Source: Candidatus Omnitrophota bacterium
GTDB lineage: Bacteria; Omnitrophota; Gorgyraeia; JABMRG01
Direction of reading: 5' to 3'
DNA: 33,679 nucleotides
Assembly: GCA_013202525.1 (NCBI GenBank)
Contig: JABMQS010000106.1
Span: 1-33,679, forward strand
The notes beneath the pieces are model-generated. The model had not been told where the DNA came from. It saw only the letters and a program-made list of their open reading frames with translations, and did not search any database. Shown one piece after another: positions 7,790 through 16,388 of this stretch. The position numbers and the translations under genes were made by a program. The number at the start of each line of letters is the position of its first letter. The first letter of the stretch is position 1.

Positions 7790-7860
7790 GATTGGCCGCT
7801 CGCGGAGCTCGCGGCACTCCTTCGGACATTACGTCCTCAGTCGCTTCGCCATCCTTGGGG
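7790..7860. repeat. Dispersed palindromic repeat, copy 2 (inverted relative to copy 1)
   Basis: Reverse-complement match of 4418-4483 with five extra bases and one substitution. It lies between the DUF5989-like and carbamoyltransferase genes. The following 50 bases (7861-7910), which end in CAATGACGG, hold no gene and look like a remnant of the CATTGCGAGG-type repeat also seen at 22479. The two copies are oriented as an inverted pair about 3.3 kb apart. Confidence 0.85.
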
Positions 7861-7910
7861 GTAATGACGGCAGGTATTGTTGCTCACAGTTCTCTCAATG
7901 ACGGGATATT

Positions 7911-9590
7911 ATGAATATACTCGGAGTATCTTGCTATTACCATGACGCTGCCGCCTGCCTATTACAGGACGGCAAGGTCGTTGCCGCGGCCCAGGAGGAG
8001 AGATTTACCCGCAAGAAGAACTCTGCCGATTTTCCTGTCAACGCGATCAATTACTGCATAGAGGCAGGCGATATAAGTTTCAACGATATCGACTATATAG
8101 GGTTCTACGAGAAGCCGTTCCTTAAGTTCTACAGGGCAGTCGTCAACCACCTGAGCTCATACCCTTTCTCGCTGAAGAACTTTCTGGATACGATGCCGAT
8201 CTGGCTTAAGGACAGGCTTATAATGCCGCTGGTCTTCAAGAAGGAGCTCGGCTTTAACGGTAAGACCCTGTTTATAAAACACCATCTTTCCCACGCTGCA
8301 AGCGCTTTTCTGGTATCGCCTTTTGAAGAGGCCGCCATATTAACAGCCGACGCACTGGGCGAATGGGCCACGACGACTTGTGGCATCGGAAGGGGTTGTG
8401 ATATACAGATCCTCAGGGAGATGCGCTATCCTCATTCACTGGGCCTGCTTTATACGGCGGTTACGACATATCTGGGGTTTGAGGCCTTGCGCGGAGAGGG
8501 CAAGGTCATGGGCCTGGCCGCATACGGTGAGCCCACATACCTTGATAGATTAAAAGAGATAGTCACCGTGAGGCCGGATGGCAGTTTCAGGCTGGATGAG
8601 AGATTCTTCGGATTTAACAGTGGCAGCAGGATGTATAGCTGCAGATTCGTAAAGGCCTTTGGTAAGGCAAGATGCCCGGAGGATAAGGTCGAGCAGAGGC
8701 ATCGTGATATGGCTGCAAGCCTTCAGGCGCTTGTTGAAGAGATCATTATTACAATCGCAAGGAACCTTTACAGCGAGACCAGGATGGACTCACTCTGCCT
8801 CGCAGGAGGCGTATTCTTAAACTGCCTGCTAAACAGGAGGCTGCTTGAAGAGACACCGTTTAAAGAGGTTTTTATACAGCCGGCAGCCGGAGACAGCGGA
8901 GGGGCCCTGGGCGCGGCCTCTTATATATACCATTCTATTCTTAAAAACCCAAGAACCTTTGTTATGAGAGACGCCTATCTTGGGCCTGAGTTCTCAAAGG
9001 ACAGGATTAGAAATATCCTAAACAACAGCGGCCTCTCTTTTAAGGAGTTGATCGAAGAAGAGACGGCGCGTTACACAGCCAGACTGTTATCAGAAGGCAA
9101 GGCAGTGGGGTGGTTCCAGGGCAGGATGGAGTGGGGGCCAAGGGCATTGGGCAACCGTTCGATCCTGGCCGACCCGCGCAATCCCGCCGCAAAAGAGATA
9201 TTGAATTCCAGGGTAAAGAAGCGCGAACCTTTTAGGCCTTATGCCCCGGCAGTGTTAGAAGAGAAGGCAAGTGAGTTCTTTGAGCTAGAATGCGAGTCAC
9301 CTTTTATGCTTCTGGCCCCACGCGTAAGGGAAGAAAAAAGAGCGCTTATTCCGGGCGCGACACATGTAGATGGTACAGCCAGGGTGCAGACTGTAAGTAA
9401 CGATACAAATCCTCGTTTTCGCAGGCTGATAGAGGAGTTTGAAAAACTAACAGGAGTACCCATTCTTATAAATACCTCTTTTAACTTAAGGGGTGAGCCC
9501 ATAGCCTGCACGCCAGAGGATGCCATAAGCTGTTTTAAAAGAAGCGATATGGATTCTCTTGTGCTTGAAGACTTTGCTGTGGAAAGGTAA
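7911..9590 (+). CDS. O-carbamoyltransferase (NodU/CmcH/TobZ family)
   Basis: Transfers a carbamoyl group from carbamoyl phosphate, via carbamoyl-adenylate, to a hydroxyl of a sugar or other acceptor. The 559 residues contain both family domains. The N-terminal Kae1-like domain begins MNILGVSCYYHDAAACL, with EERFTRKK at about 30 and the HHLSHAASAF metal-site motif at about 124-133. The middle has ALRGEGKVMGLAAYGEP and LAGGVFLNCLLNRR. The C-terminal YrdC-like domain carries VGWFQGRMEWGPRALGNRS, then FRPYAPAVL and INTSFNLRGEPI. All family landmarks are present, so it should be active. The acceptor is not evident; the neighbours (SxtJ-like, DUF5989, SGNH) are a recurrent set in surface glycan and natural product loci. 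The next gene starts 13 bases after its stop. Confidence 0.93.
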   Translation: MNILGVSCYYHDAAACLLQDGKVVAAAQEERFTRKKNSADFPVNAINYCIEAGDISFNDIDYIGFYEKPFLKFYRAVVNHLSSYPFSLKNFLDTMPIWLKDRLIMPLVFKKELGFNGKTLFIKHHLSHAASAFLVSPFEEAAILTADALGEWATTTCGIGRGCDIQILREMRYPHSLGLLYTAVTTYLGFEALRGEGKVMGLAAYGEPTYLDRLKEIVTVRPDGSFRLDERFFGFNSGSRMYSCRFVKAFGKARCPEDKVEQRHRDMAASLQALVEEIIITIARNLYSETRMDSLCLAGGVFLNCLLNRRLLEETPFKEVFIQPAAGDSGGALGAASYIYHSILKNPRTFVMRDAYLGPEFSKDRIRNILNNSGLSFKELIEEETARYTARLLSEGKAVGWFQGRMEWGPRALGNRSILADPRNPAAKEILNSRVKKREPFRPYAPAVLEEKASEFFELECESPFMLLAPRVREEKRALIPGATHVDGTARVQTVSNDTNPRFRRLIEEFEKLTGVPILINTSFNLRGEPIACTPEDAISCFKRSDMDSLVLEDFAVER

Positions 9591-9603
9591 CGGCGATATT
9601 TAT

Positions 9604-11103
9604 ATGACTACCAGAGGACAGAAGATAATAGTAGTCTTCATAGGGATATTTACAGCGCTCCTTTTACTTGAAATCTCATTGAGGATAACGGGCTTTTTCT
9701 ATCAGAAGTACCAGGCTTCTTATAAACCCCCGCCTTTTGCCGCCGGCAAGGACCATTATACCATATTGTGTGAAGGCGCCTCATACACCCGCGGAATGGG
9801 TGCCCCCCAGGGCAAAGGATTTCCCAACCATCTGGAGCACCTCTTAAACGAGAACTCAAGCGGCAAGAGATACAGGGTTATTAACAGGGCTGTATCCGGT
9901 CAGAACACAGCCCAGCTTCTTAGTAAACTTCAGCGCAACATAGATGAGACAAGGCCTGACCTGGTTATCCTTTTGATCGGAAGGGCCAACAAATCAAACC
10001 GCTGGGGATACCATGGTTATACAGGCCACAATTACCGGCTCTCCCGTCTGTACGATACCCTTTATAATATCCGCATCTTTCAGTTGGCGATGTTTTTTAT
10101 AAACGACATAAGTGAAAAAGAAAAGGCCCCGGGCACCAGGGAGGCCAGACCTTATTCCATTATGGAGGGCTGCAGCGAGAAAAAGGCCTTGGAAGATACG
10201 AGGATAAATATAGCTAAGAACCCCGAAGATGCCACACCGTATTTTTGTATGGGGCTCTATTATCTGGATCAGAGGAATATCGAAAAGGCCATACCCTATT
10301 TTAAGCAAGGCATAAAGATAAACCCCAGAGATGGCGCATGTTATTACGGGATGAGCGAGGCCAACAGGCTGCTGGGCAGGTTTGATGAAGCAAGGGCATG
10401 GGCCGAAAAGGGCATAAAGTCAGATCCTAAGAACGGAAGAAACTATTATGCGATAGCCTATATAGAGACATGGCTGGGTAGATATGATAGTGCAGCCAAA
10501 TGGTTAAAAAAGGCTGCTGAGGCTGACCCGCATATTACCACGGATAGATATTTTACTTATACCTGCGGCAGGCTGGGAAGGTATATGTTGGAGATAGGCA
10601 GATGCCCCGACGGCTACAATGAGTTTATTCAGGAGTTGAAGTTGATAGTTGCAAAGAGCAGAGCGAAATCATCTGATACAGCATCAGCCAGCACCCAGTT
10701 AAACACCAAGCCGTTTGATCAGGCCGGCTTTATGCGGTTATGGGCAATACCAGAGGCCTTAAAGTTTTGGGTAAGCTCGGACATAAAAAAGATAATAGAG
10801 ATATGCCACAGCCAGGGCATAGCAGTAATTGTTCAGAACTATCCCAATGGCACCGATAGTTTTAACGAATGCATAAGAGAGACTGCAGCCCAGTGCTCAG
10901 TTCCGTTTGTGGATAACCATAGGGTCTTCAAGAGTCTCTGGGATAGGGGTGAAGAGCCTAAGGAGTACTTTGAGTGGGAAAACGGTACGGGCCATTGCAA
11001 TGCAAATGGTTACCGCCAGATGGCTGAGAATATATACGATAAGATGGCCCAGGAGCACATCCTCGGCGTAGGCAATGACGAGCCGGCCGTCAATCTAAAA
11101 TGA
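9604..11103 (+). CDS. Membrane-anchored SGNH-hydrolase-like protein with TPR repeats
   Basis: A 499-residue protein with an N-terminal membrane helix (about 7-28) followed by an extracytoplasmic part. Residues about 56-66 (CEGASYTRGMG) correspond to SGNH block I with the nucleophile Ser, DLVILLIGRANK to block III, and GHCNANGYRQMAENIY near the C-terminus to block V with the His. Between them, at about 195-315, lie three or more TPR-like repeats (for example PYFCMGLYYLDQRN and CYYGMSEANRLLGRFDEAR). SGNH proteins are esterases or acetyl/acyl transferases on glycans; a TPR insertion suggests a partner protein. The start is set at ATG 9604 because an upstream in-frame start would overlap the carbamoyltransferase by 32 bases. 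The MBOAT gene begins one base after its stop, an arrangement common for acyl-transfer pairs. Confidence 0.8.
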   Translation: MTTRGQKIIVVFIGIFTALLLLEISLRITGFFYQKYQASYKPPPFAAGKDHYTILCEGASYTRGMGAPQGKGFPNHLEHLLNENSSGKRYRVINRAVSGQNTAQLLSKLQRNIDETRPDLVILLIGRANKSNRWGYHGYTGHNYRLSRLYDTLYNIRIFQLAMFFINDISEKEKAPGTREARPYSIMEGCSEKKALEDTRINIAKNPEDATPYFCMGLYYLDQRNIEKAIPYFKQGIKINPRDGACYYGMSEANRLLGRFDEARAWAEKGIKSDPKNGRNYYAIAYIETWLGRYDSAAKWLKKAAEADPHITTDRYFTYTCGRLGRYMLEIGRCPDGYNEFIQELKLIVAKSRAKSSDTASASTQLNTKPFDQAGFMRLWAIPEALKFWVSSDIKKIIEICHSQGIAVIVQNYPNGTDSFNECIRETAAQCSVPFVDNHRVFKSLWDRGEEPKEYFEWENGTGHCNANGYRQMAENIYDKMAQEHILGVGNDEPAVNLK

Positions 11104-11104
11104 C

Positions 11105-12295
11105 ATGAACAGCATAGCGATATTTTCCATATCTCTGGTGATGGTTTTTTTGGTATATTGGTTTCTGCTCCCAAAGGGAAACCGGAGCCTCTTTCTTTTG
11201 ATATGCAGCCTCATCTTTATCGCGTGGTTTGGCATAGGCCTTGCGCTGTACTTTCTGATCAATACCGCCGTTGTCTATATGGCAGGCTCTTATATGAGCA
11301 GGAGGCCGGCCGACAAGGGCCTGATTGTCAGATGTACACTTATATGGCTCATTGCAAGTCTATGTTTTTTTAAATATACGAACACGCTGTTTGATCTGCT
11401 CTTTAAGACCGAAAGCCTGTTTTTGAGTATGTCGGATCCGGTATATTCAAGGATCCTTTTACCGCTCGGCATCTCCTATGTGACCTTCAGGCTCATCCAC
11501 TATACTGTAGAGACCTATAAAGGCAATGCGCCGCGCAGCTCGTTTGCGGATTTTGCCTTGTACGTATTGTTCTTTCCCACATTTCTGGCAGGGCCTGTTG
11601 ACAGATTTGAACGCTTCTATCCGCAGTCGGGCCCTGATAAGCGTCTGGATATTTCGGATGTAAATTATGGCCTTTTTCGCATAGCATGCGGCATAATAAG
11701 AAAGGTCTTTATCGCCGACAGCCTGGCAAGGGTGGTTATGCCGATCCTTGCTGTGCCGCAGCAGCACTCAAGGCCGCTTCTTCTGGCCTGCATGTACGGC
11801 CTCTCAATACGCATATATATGGACTTTGCAGGGTATACAGATATGGCTATAGGGATATCGAGGCTCTTCGGTTACAGGATAATGGAGAACTTCAACCGCC
11901 CCTACCTGCAGAAGAATATAGCATTATTCTGGAGAAGCTGGCACATCTCGGTATATGCCTGGATAAGGGACTATTTCTTCTTTCCCGTATTCGGGCATAA
12001 GGCCTCGACCCTTAAGCTGTATCTCGGGATAATCTCCACGGCGATGCTTTTTATGCTATGGCATAGGGGGAGTTCAAGCTTTTTTATACTTGGCCTGTAT
12101 TGCAGCCTGGGCTTTATAATATGGCAGGCATTCCAGGAGCTCAAGGCAAGACATCCCCTGTTGCGTAGAGCGCTTTCTAAGAGATGGCTTGACCCCTTAT
12201 CTATTCTTATCACATTTAATTTTGTGAGCGTAAGCCAGCTCTTCTTTATCTTTAGCGCCAAAGACGCGGTCTCTGTGTTAGGCGCCATCTTTTAG
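11105..12295 (+). CDS. MBOAT-family membrane O-acyltransferase (DltB/AlgI type)
   Basis: Polytopic membrane protein of 396 residues that moves an acyl group across or within the membrane onto an acceptor. Hydrophobic segments start at residue 5. Family landmarks are LLPLGISYVTFRLIHY at 118-133, FFPTFLAGPVDRF at 156-168, YMDFAGYTDMAIGISRLFG at 238-256, and WRSWHISVYAWIRDY at 276-290. The conserved histidines are His280 and His320 (LWHRGS), the latter being the catalytic type. AlgI partners normally use an SGNH protein, whereas DltB uses a carrier protein (DltC), an adenylation enzyme (DltA), DltX and DltD. All those partner types follow in this operon, so a DltB-like role is the best reading. 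The carrier gene starts 13 bases downstream. Confidence 0.88.
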   Translation: MNSIAIFSISLVMVFLVYWFLLPKGNRSLFLLICSLIFIAWFGIGLALYFLINTAVVYMAGSYMSRRPADKGLIVRCTLIWLIASLCFFKYTNTLFDLLFKTESLFLSMSDPVYSRILLPLGISYVTFRLIHYTVETYKGNAPRSSFADFALYVLFFPTFLAGPVDRFERFYPQSGPDKRLDISDVNYGLFRIACGIIRKVFIADSLARVVMPILAVPQQHSRPLLLACMYGLSIRIYMDFAGYTDMAIGISRLFGYRIMENFNRPYLQKNIALFWRSWHISVYAWIRDYFFFPVFGHKASTLKLYLGIISTAMLFMLWHRGSSSFFILGLYCSLGFIIWQAFQELKARHPLLRRALSKRWLDPLSILITFNFVSVSQLFFIFSAKDAVSVLGAIF

Positions 12296-12308
12296 CAGAA
12301 GGAGGAGA

Positions 12309-12560
12309 ATGGAATCCATGAAAGAGAAAATACGCAAGTTCATCATAGACAATTTTATGTACGGCAAGGGTAAGTTAAAGGATGATATCTCATTGTTCGA
12401 TTCCGGCATAATGGACTCACTCGGTTTTATAAAGCTTTTGGCTTTTATCGAAAAGACATTCAGGGTCAGCATAGATATGAGCGAGGTAGCAATAGACAAT
12501 TTTGATACGGTCGATGAGATAGTAAAGACCGTAAGCAAAAAAAAGAGGCCGGGCAAATAG
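12309..12560 (+). CDS. Acyl/peptidyl carrier protein
   Basis: An 83-residue acidic carrier domain that holds an acyl or aminoacyl group on 4'-phosphopantetheine. The attachment motif is FDSGIMDSLGFIKLLAFIE, with Ser37 in DSL as the modified residue; the rest forms the usual four-helix fold ending in VDEIVKTVSKKKR. It resembles stand-alone carriers such as DltC or prolyl carriers. The start is uncertain: AAGGAGG at 12299-12305 lies 3 bases before ATG 12309 and 12 bases before ATG 12318, so the protein may be three residues shorter. It lies between the MBOAT and the acyl-CoA-dehydrogenase-like gene (one base apart), with the adenylation enzyme about 4 kb downstream. The cargo is therefore probably an amino acid that is then oxidised. 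Confidence 0.88.
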   Translation: MESMKEKIRKFIIDNFMYGKGKLKDDISLFDSGIMDSLGFIKLLAFIEKTFRVSIDMSEVAIDNFDTVDEIVKTVSKKKRPGK

Positions 12561-12561
12561 C

Positions 12562-13686
12562 ATGGAACTAAAAAGAACAGCCGCCAGATTCGCAAAGGCC
12601 AAGCTCAGCGAGGATATAATCACCCGCGATAAGATATGCGAGTTCTCCCGCAAGGGATGGCTGGAGTGCGCGAAGTTTGGCTTGCAGTCTATGGTAGTGC
12701 CCGAGGAAGGCGGTGGCGGCGGCCTTGGGCCGGTCGACACAGTCTCTGTTTTAGAAGGCATCGGCCTTGGCTGCATGGACAACGGACTCTTGTGCGCTCT
12801 TAGCGCCCATATCTGGGGCTGTGTATTGCCAATTTTGCGATTTGGCACAGAGCAGCAGAAGAAGAGATACCTAAGCCCCCTTATGGATGGGGCCCTTATC
12901 GGAGCAAATGCCATGACAGAGCTGGAGGCAGGTTCTGATGTATATAGTCTTAAGACCGCCGCAAAGAAAAAGAAGGGCCACTTTCTTATTAGCGGGAGGA
13001 AGGTCTTTATAACCAATGCCCCGGTGGCGGATATATTCGTTGTATATGTAAGAACAGGCAACAGGAAAGGTATGGCTGGTATATCATGTTTTTTGATAGA
13101 GAAGGGGGCCAAGGGCTTTTTTGTCGGGAAGAATATCGATAAGATGGGCTTAAGGACATCTACGATGTCTGAGATAGTATTGGATGGATGCAGGGTCAGC
13201 GATGAAAATCTTATAGGCAGGTATAACTCAGGCGCTGTGGTCTTTAACGAAAGCATTAGTTGGGAAAGGATGGGCGTGGCCGCGCTTCAGCTGGGAGCGA
13301 TAGAGAGGCTGTGCAATATCTGCGCGGGTTACGCAAAGACAAGGGAGGTCTTTGGCAGGCCTATAGCAGGATTTAAGATAGTGTCAGATAGGATAAGGGA
13401 TATGGAGCTCTGCCTTAAGAAAGGCAGGGCACTGGTTCACAGGGCAGCCAAAGCCAGGCAGTGCGGAAGGCCCGCCTTTATAGAGTCTGCCAAAGCCAAG
13501 CTTTATGTAAGCGAGTCTTACTTAAGGTGCAGTCGTCAGGCCCTCCAGATACACGGGGCATATGGTTATATGACAGAATACGGCCTGGAGCGTGAAATGA
13601 GGGATGCTATGGCATCGACGATCCATTCAGGCACCTCTGAGGTTCTGCAGGAGATGATCCGCAAAACCAGGAAAGTAGTCAGATGA
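12562..13686 (+). CDS. Acyl-CoA dehydrogenase-like flavoprotein (candidate aminoacyl-carrier oxidase)
   Basis: A 374-residue FAD enzyme of the acyl-CoA dehydrogenase family. Landmarks are ANAMTELEAGSD at 115-126 and ISGRKVFITNAPVADIFVV at 143-161 (FAD/substrate loop), YAKTREVFGRPI at 257-268, QALQIHGAYGYM at 326-337 and HSGTSEV at 355-361. Medium-chain dehydrogenases have the catalytic Glu just before GTS; here that position is Ser356. A Glu in helix G (Glu235 in SWERMGVAA) could serve instead, as in isovaleryl- or long-chain enzymes. The gene is one base after the carrier gene, and the operon has an adenylation enzyme. Prolyl-carrier dehydrogenases of pyrrole and anatoxin pathways occur in exactly this trio. 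I infer that it oxidises the carrier-bound acyl group; ordinary fatty-acid oxidation is less likely in this setting. Confidence 0.8.
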   Translation: MELKRTAARFAKAKLSEDIITRDKICEFSRKGWLECAKFGLQSMVVPEEGGGGGLGPVDTVSVLEGIGLGCMDNGLLCALSAHIWGCVLPILRFGTEQQKKRYLSPLMDGALIGANAMTELEAGSDVYSLKTAAKKKKGHFLISGRKVFITNAPVADIFVVYVRTGNRKGMAGISCFLIEKGAKGFFVGKNIDKMGLRTSTMSEIVLDGCRVSDENLIGRYNSGAVVFNESISWERMGVAALQLGAIERLCNICAGYAKTREVFGRPIAGFKIVSDRIRDMELCLKKGRALVHRAAKARQCGRPAFIESAKAKLYVSESYLRCSRQALQIHGAYGYMTEYGLEREMRDAMASTIHSGTSEVLQEMIRKTRKVVR

Positions 13687-14921
13687 GCAAGCGAGCAGCC
13701 ATACTTACAAACGATATAGAGTGCGAAAGACACATCCAGTATTATGCCAGAATAGAGAAGTATCTTATCGCGAATGGCTGGGAGATAGCCGCAGACCTGA
13801 AAAGGCTAGATAAGGTTATTGTCTGCGCGTGCGGGTTTCATGACTTTATGTATAAGAAGGTCAGGAAGATACTAGGCCTCCTAAAGGAGGCAGGCCTGCG
13901 GGAGGAGGATATTGTTATCGCGGGCTGCCTCACAAAGACGCATGAGCTTGAACTTAAAGGTGATTTTAAGGGCAATCTGATCGTTACCCACAAAGAGCTG
14001 GAACTTGATAAGATCATAGGCGCAGAGACTGCCTTCGATGCCATAGAGCCCGATAATCTCTTCAATGTTTTTGCGCAGGCTGATGCAGGGGGCAGCGACA
14101 GGATCTTTTATATTAAGATAGCCGAGGGCTGCTTAGGGGGCTGCAGCTATTGCGTCATAAAGAAGGGAAAGGGAGCCTTAAGGAGTGTTTTACCGGATGA
14201 GATACGAAGGCAGTTTTCACTTGCTATAGAAGGTGGCCACAGAAGGATTTTTTTGATGGGTGAAGACACCTTTGCATATGGCATTGATATCGGCACAGAT
14301 ATTATCAGTCTCGCAGAGTCGCTTCTGTCCATAGAGCCGGATGTCGATTTCTATTTTGGGAATCTGCACAATAGATGGCTTGGGGAATATGCTGACGATA
14401 TCCACTCGCTTTGCAAAAAGGGCGTGATAAAAAAGCTCCATATCGGGCTCCAGCATGTAAATGAGGGGCTTCTTGAAAAGATGGGAAGGCTTGCCCGCCG
14501 GTCAGGCAGGCCCGTTTCGCCTAAGCATATATACAAGATCATACAAGGCCTTAAGAAAGAGTTTCCGGGGCTCTATCTCTCAGCGGATATAATGGTCGGT
14601 TTTCCCGGCGAGACCGATGAGATCTTTGATGAGCTGGTCGAGTTCTTTAAGAGGGATAGGTGCTTTAATAACATATCCCACTTCGGTTTCAGCGATGTAA
14701 AGGCAGCAGATACATTCAGGTACAAAGACAAGATTGACCCGTTAAGAATAGCAGTGCGCTGGGACCGCTTAAAGGAAGTTCTCGGGGAACGTTCGTTCTA
14801 TAATTCTACAGACAGCCCGGACAATTACGGCCTTGCGTATAAGATGAGCCTTGAAAACGACCTCTTCTTCTGCAAGGACAGCTTCATACCCGTAAAAGAA
14901 AAGCCATTGAGGGTTCATTAG
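13683..14921 (+). CDS. Methylthiotransferase-like radical SAM protein, divergent
   Basis: A 412-residue radical SAM protein of MiaB/RimO architecture. The N-terminal UPF0004-like domain keeps the three auxiliary-cluster cysteine positions: Cys14 (IECERH), Cys48/Cys50 (VCACGF) and Cys82 (AGCLTKTH). The radical SAM cluster is EGCLGGCSYC with Cys150, Cys154 and Cys157, and later LSADIMVGFPGETDE matches the family. The segment KLHIGLQHVNEGLLEKMGR replaces the usual family form with SGS. The C-terminal tail after about residue 355 is too short and dissimilar for a normal TRAM RNA-binding domain. It is thus probably not a housekeeping tRNA enzyme; a sulfur-insertion or other modification within this pathway is likely. 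The start overlaps the preceding gene by four bases (ATGA), so translation is coupled. Confidence 0.8.
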   Translation: MSKRAAILTNDIECERHIQYYARIEKYLIANGWEIAADLKRLDKVIVCACGFHDFMYKKVRKILGLLKEAGLREEDIVIAGCLTKTHELELKGDFKGNLIVTHKELELDKIIGAETAFDAIEPDNLFNVFAQADAGGSDRIFYIKIAEGCLGGCSYCVIKKGKGALRSVLPDEIRRQFSLAIEGGHRRIFLMGEDTFAYGIDIGTDIISLAESLLSIEPDVDFYFGNLHNRWLGEYADDIHSLCKKGVIKKLHIGLQHVNEGLLEKMGRLARRSGRPVSPKHIYKIIQGLKKEFPGLYLSADIMVGFPGETDEIFDELVEFFKRDRCFNNISHFGFSDVKAADTFRYKDKIDPLRIAVRWDRLKEVLGERSFYNSTDSPDNYGLAYKMSLENDLFFCKDSFIPVKEKPLRVH

Positions 14922-14924
14922 GCT

Positions 14925-16388
14925 ATGAATATACTGCTTATAGACGTAAATCCCGATTTTTCTGTAAAGGACAAGGGCGCCTATGATCTTGCGGCGACCT
15001 TTCCTCCGGTAGGGCTTATGTATATAGCCTCCTATCTTAAGAAGCGCCTCGGAGAACGGATCAAAGTCAAGGTGCTCCATGAGATCATTGACTCAAGCTC
15101 CCCGGCAGAGACGGCCGGTATACTTCAGCGTTTTAGGCCCGATATTGTGGGCATACGAGGCTTGAATATATTCAGAAAGAGATTTCACGAAGTCGCGCAA
15201 CTGGCCAAAGAGACGCTAGGGGATGTAATAGTCGTGGGCGGGGGCCCCTATGTTACTATGAGTTTTGAAGACGCTGCCCTGGATGAGAACCTTGACTATC
15301 TTGTAACGGGCGAAGGGGAGATCACCTTTACCGCTCTGATAGAGGCTTTGCTGCAGGGCAGATCAGGGCAAGATGTAGATGGCCTATCATATAGAAGAGA
15401 CGCAGAGATGGTAAAGGCTTCACCGCGCGCGTTTATAGAAGACCTGGATGCGCTTCCCTTCCCGGATTATAGTCTTTCAGAAATCGATCACTACGCGGGA
15501 TTGTCTAATTACGGGTTTAACAGGAGGCGCCAGGGCATAATACTTTCATCCAGGGGCTGCCCGGGCAGGTGTATATTCTGCCACAGGATCTTTGGACAGA
15601 AAACCAGGGCAAGGAGCCCCGAGAACGTCTTTCGCGAAATAGAGTCGCTCCATAGAGATTTTGGCATAAAGGACTTCTATTTTATCGATGATAATTTCAG
15701 CCATGATTACCAGAGGGCAACGGATATATTGGAACTCATAATAAGAAGCGGTATGGAGGCGCGTATATATTTCAGGAACGGCTTGAGGGCAGATACGATA
15801 GACGCCGACTTTATAGACAAGATGAAAGAGGCAGGATGCGTCTCCGCCTGTTTTGCTATTGAGACGGCCGCGCCGAGACTGCAGAAGCTGATAGGCAAGA
15901 ACCTTGACCTCAATAAGGCCGCGGAAAACATAGACTATGCGTGCGAAAGAGGCATAATGGTAGGCTCTTTTGCCATGATAGGCTTTCCTTCCGAGACAAA
16001 AGAGGAGGCCCTTGGGACCATCGAGTATTTCAGGCAGTTCAAGAAGCTGGTGCTGCCCATGCTCTTCTGCGTTAAATACCATCCCAATACCGAGATATAC
16101 GATCTCGCCTTAAGCCATGGCATAAAAGCGGATCTTGTAAAGGACGCCTATGCCGAGTCCTATCACGATATTGCGCATAGCCAGACCCCGCTTATATCGA
16201 ACAGGGACTTTAAGTGGCTCTTCTCCAAGTTTCTGCGCGAAGTGGTGTTGTCAGAGGAACGGCTGGCAAATGCCCTCAAGATACAGAAGCGCCTTCAGAC
16301 AAAAGAAGAGATGCAGAGTGTGTATAAGAGCTACCTCAAGGAAGATATAGGCGATCTTGAAAAGGAGATCTTTAGCTATGGGCGATAG
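14925..16388 (+). CDS. B12-binding-type radical SAM enzyme
   Basis: A 487-residue class B-like radical SAM protein. Residues about 1-150 form a Rossmann-like cobalamin-binding-type domain (MNILLIDVNPDF, PPVGLMYIASYLKKR, DIVGIRGL, VVGGGPYVTMSFEDAL-like region, DYLVTGEGE). The radical SAM domain starts near 205 with LSSRGCPGRCIFCH (Cys212, Cys216, Cys219), then FYFIDDNFSHD and SFAMIGFPSETKEEA. No DxHxxG cobalamin-ligand motif is visible, which is common in this class. Such enzymes methylate unreactive carbons or phosphorus, or rearrange rings. It lies between the methylthiotransferase-like gene (3 bases) and the adenylation enzyme (11-base overlap). It may therefore alter the carrier-bound group or its acceptor; the substrate is unknown. 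Confidence 0.88.
   Translation: MNILLIDVNPDFSVKDKGAYDLAATFPPVGLMYIASYLKKRLGERIKVKVLHEIIDSSSPAETAGILQRFRPDIVGIRGLNIFRKRFHEVAQLAKETLGDVIVVGGGPYVTMSFEDAALDENLDYLVTGEGEITFTALIEALLQGRSGQDVDGLSYRRDAEMVKASPRAFIEDLDALPFPDYSLSEIDHYAGLSNYGFNRRRQGIILSSRGCPGRCIFCHRIFGQKTRARSPENVFREIESLHRDFGIKDFYFIDDNFSHDYQRATDILELIIRSGMEARIYFRNGLRADTIDADFIDKMKEAGCVSACFAIETAAPRLQKLIGKNLDLNKAAENIDYACERGIMVGSFAMIGFPSETKEEALGTIEYFRQFKKLVLPMLFCVKYHPNTEIYDLALSHGIKADLVKDAYAESYHDIAHSQTPLISNRDFKWLFSKFLREVVLSEERLANALKIQKRLQTKEEMQSVYKSYLKEDIGDLEKEIFSYGR

Noticed and set aside
12562-13686. Fatty-acid beta-oxidation gene
   Set aside because: No thiolase, hydratase or ETF genes nearby; the direct neighbour is a carrier protein and the canonical catalytic Glu position is Ser.
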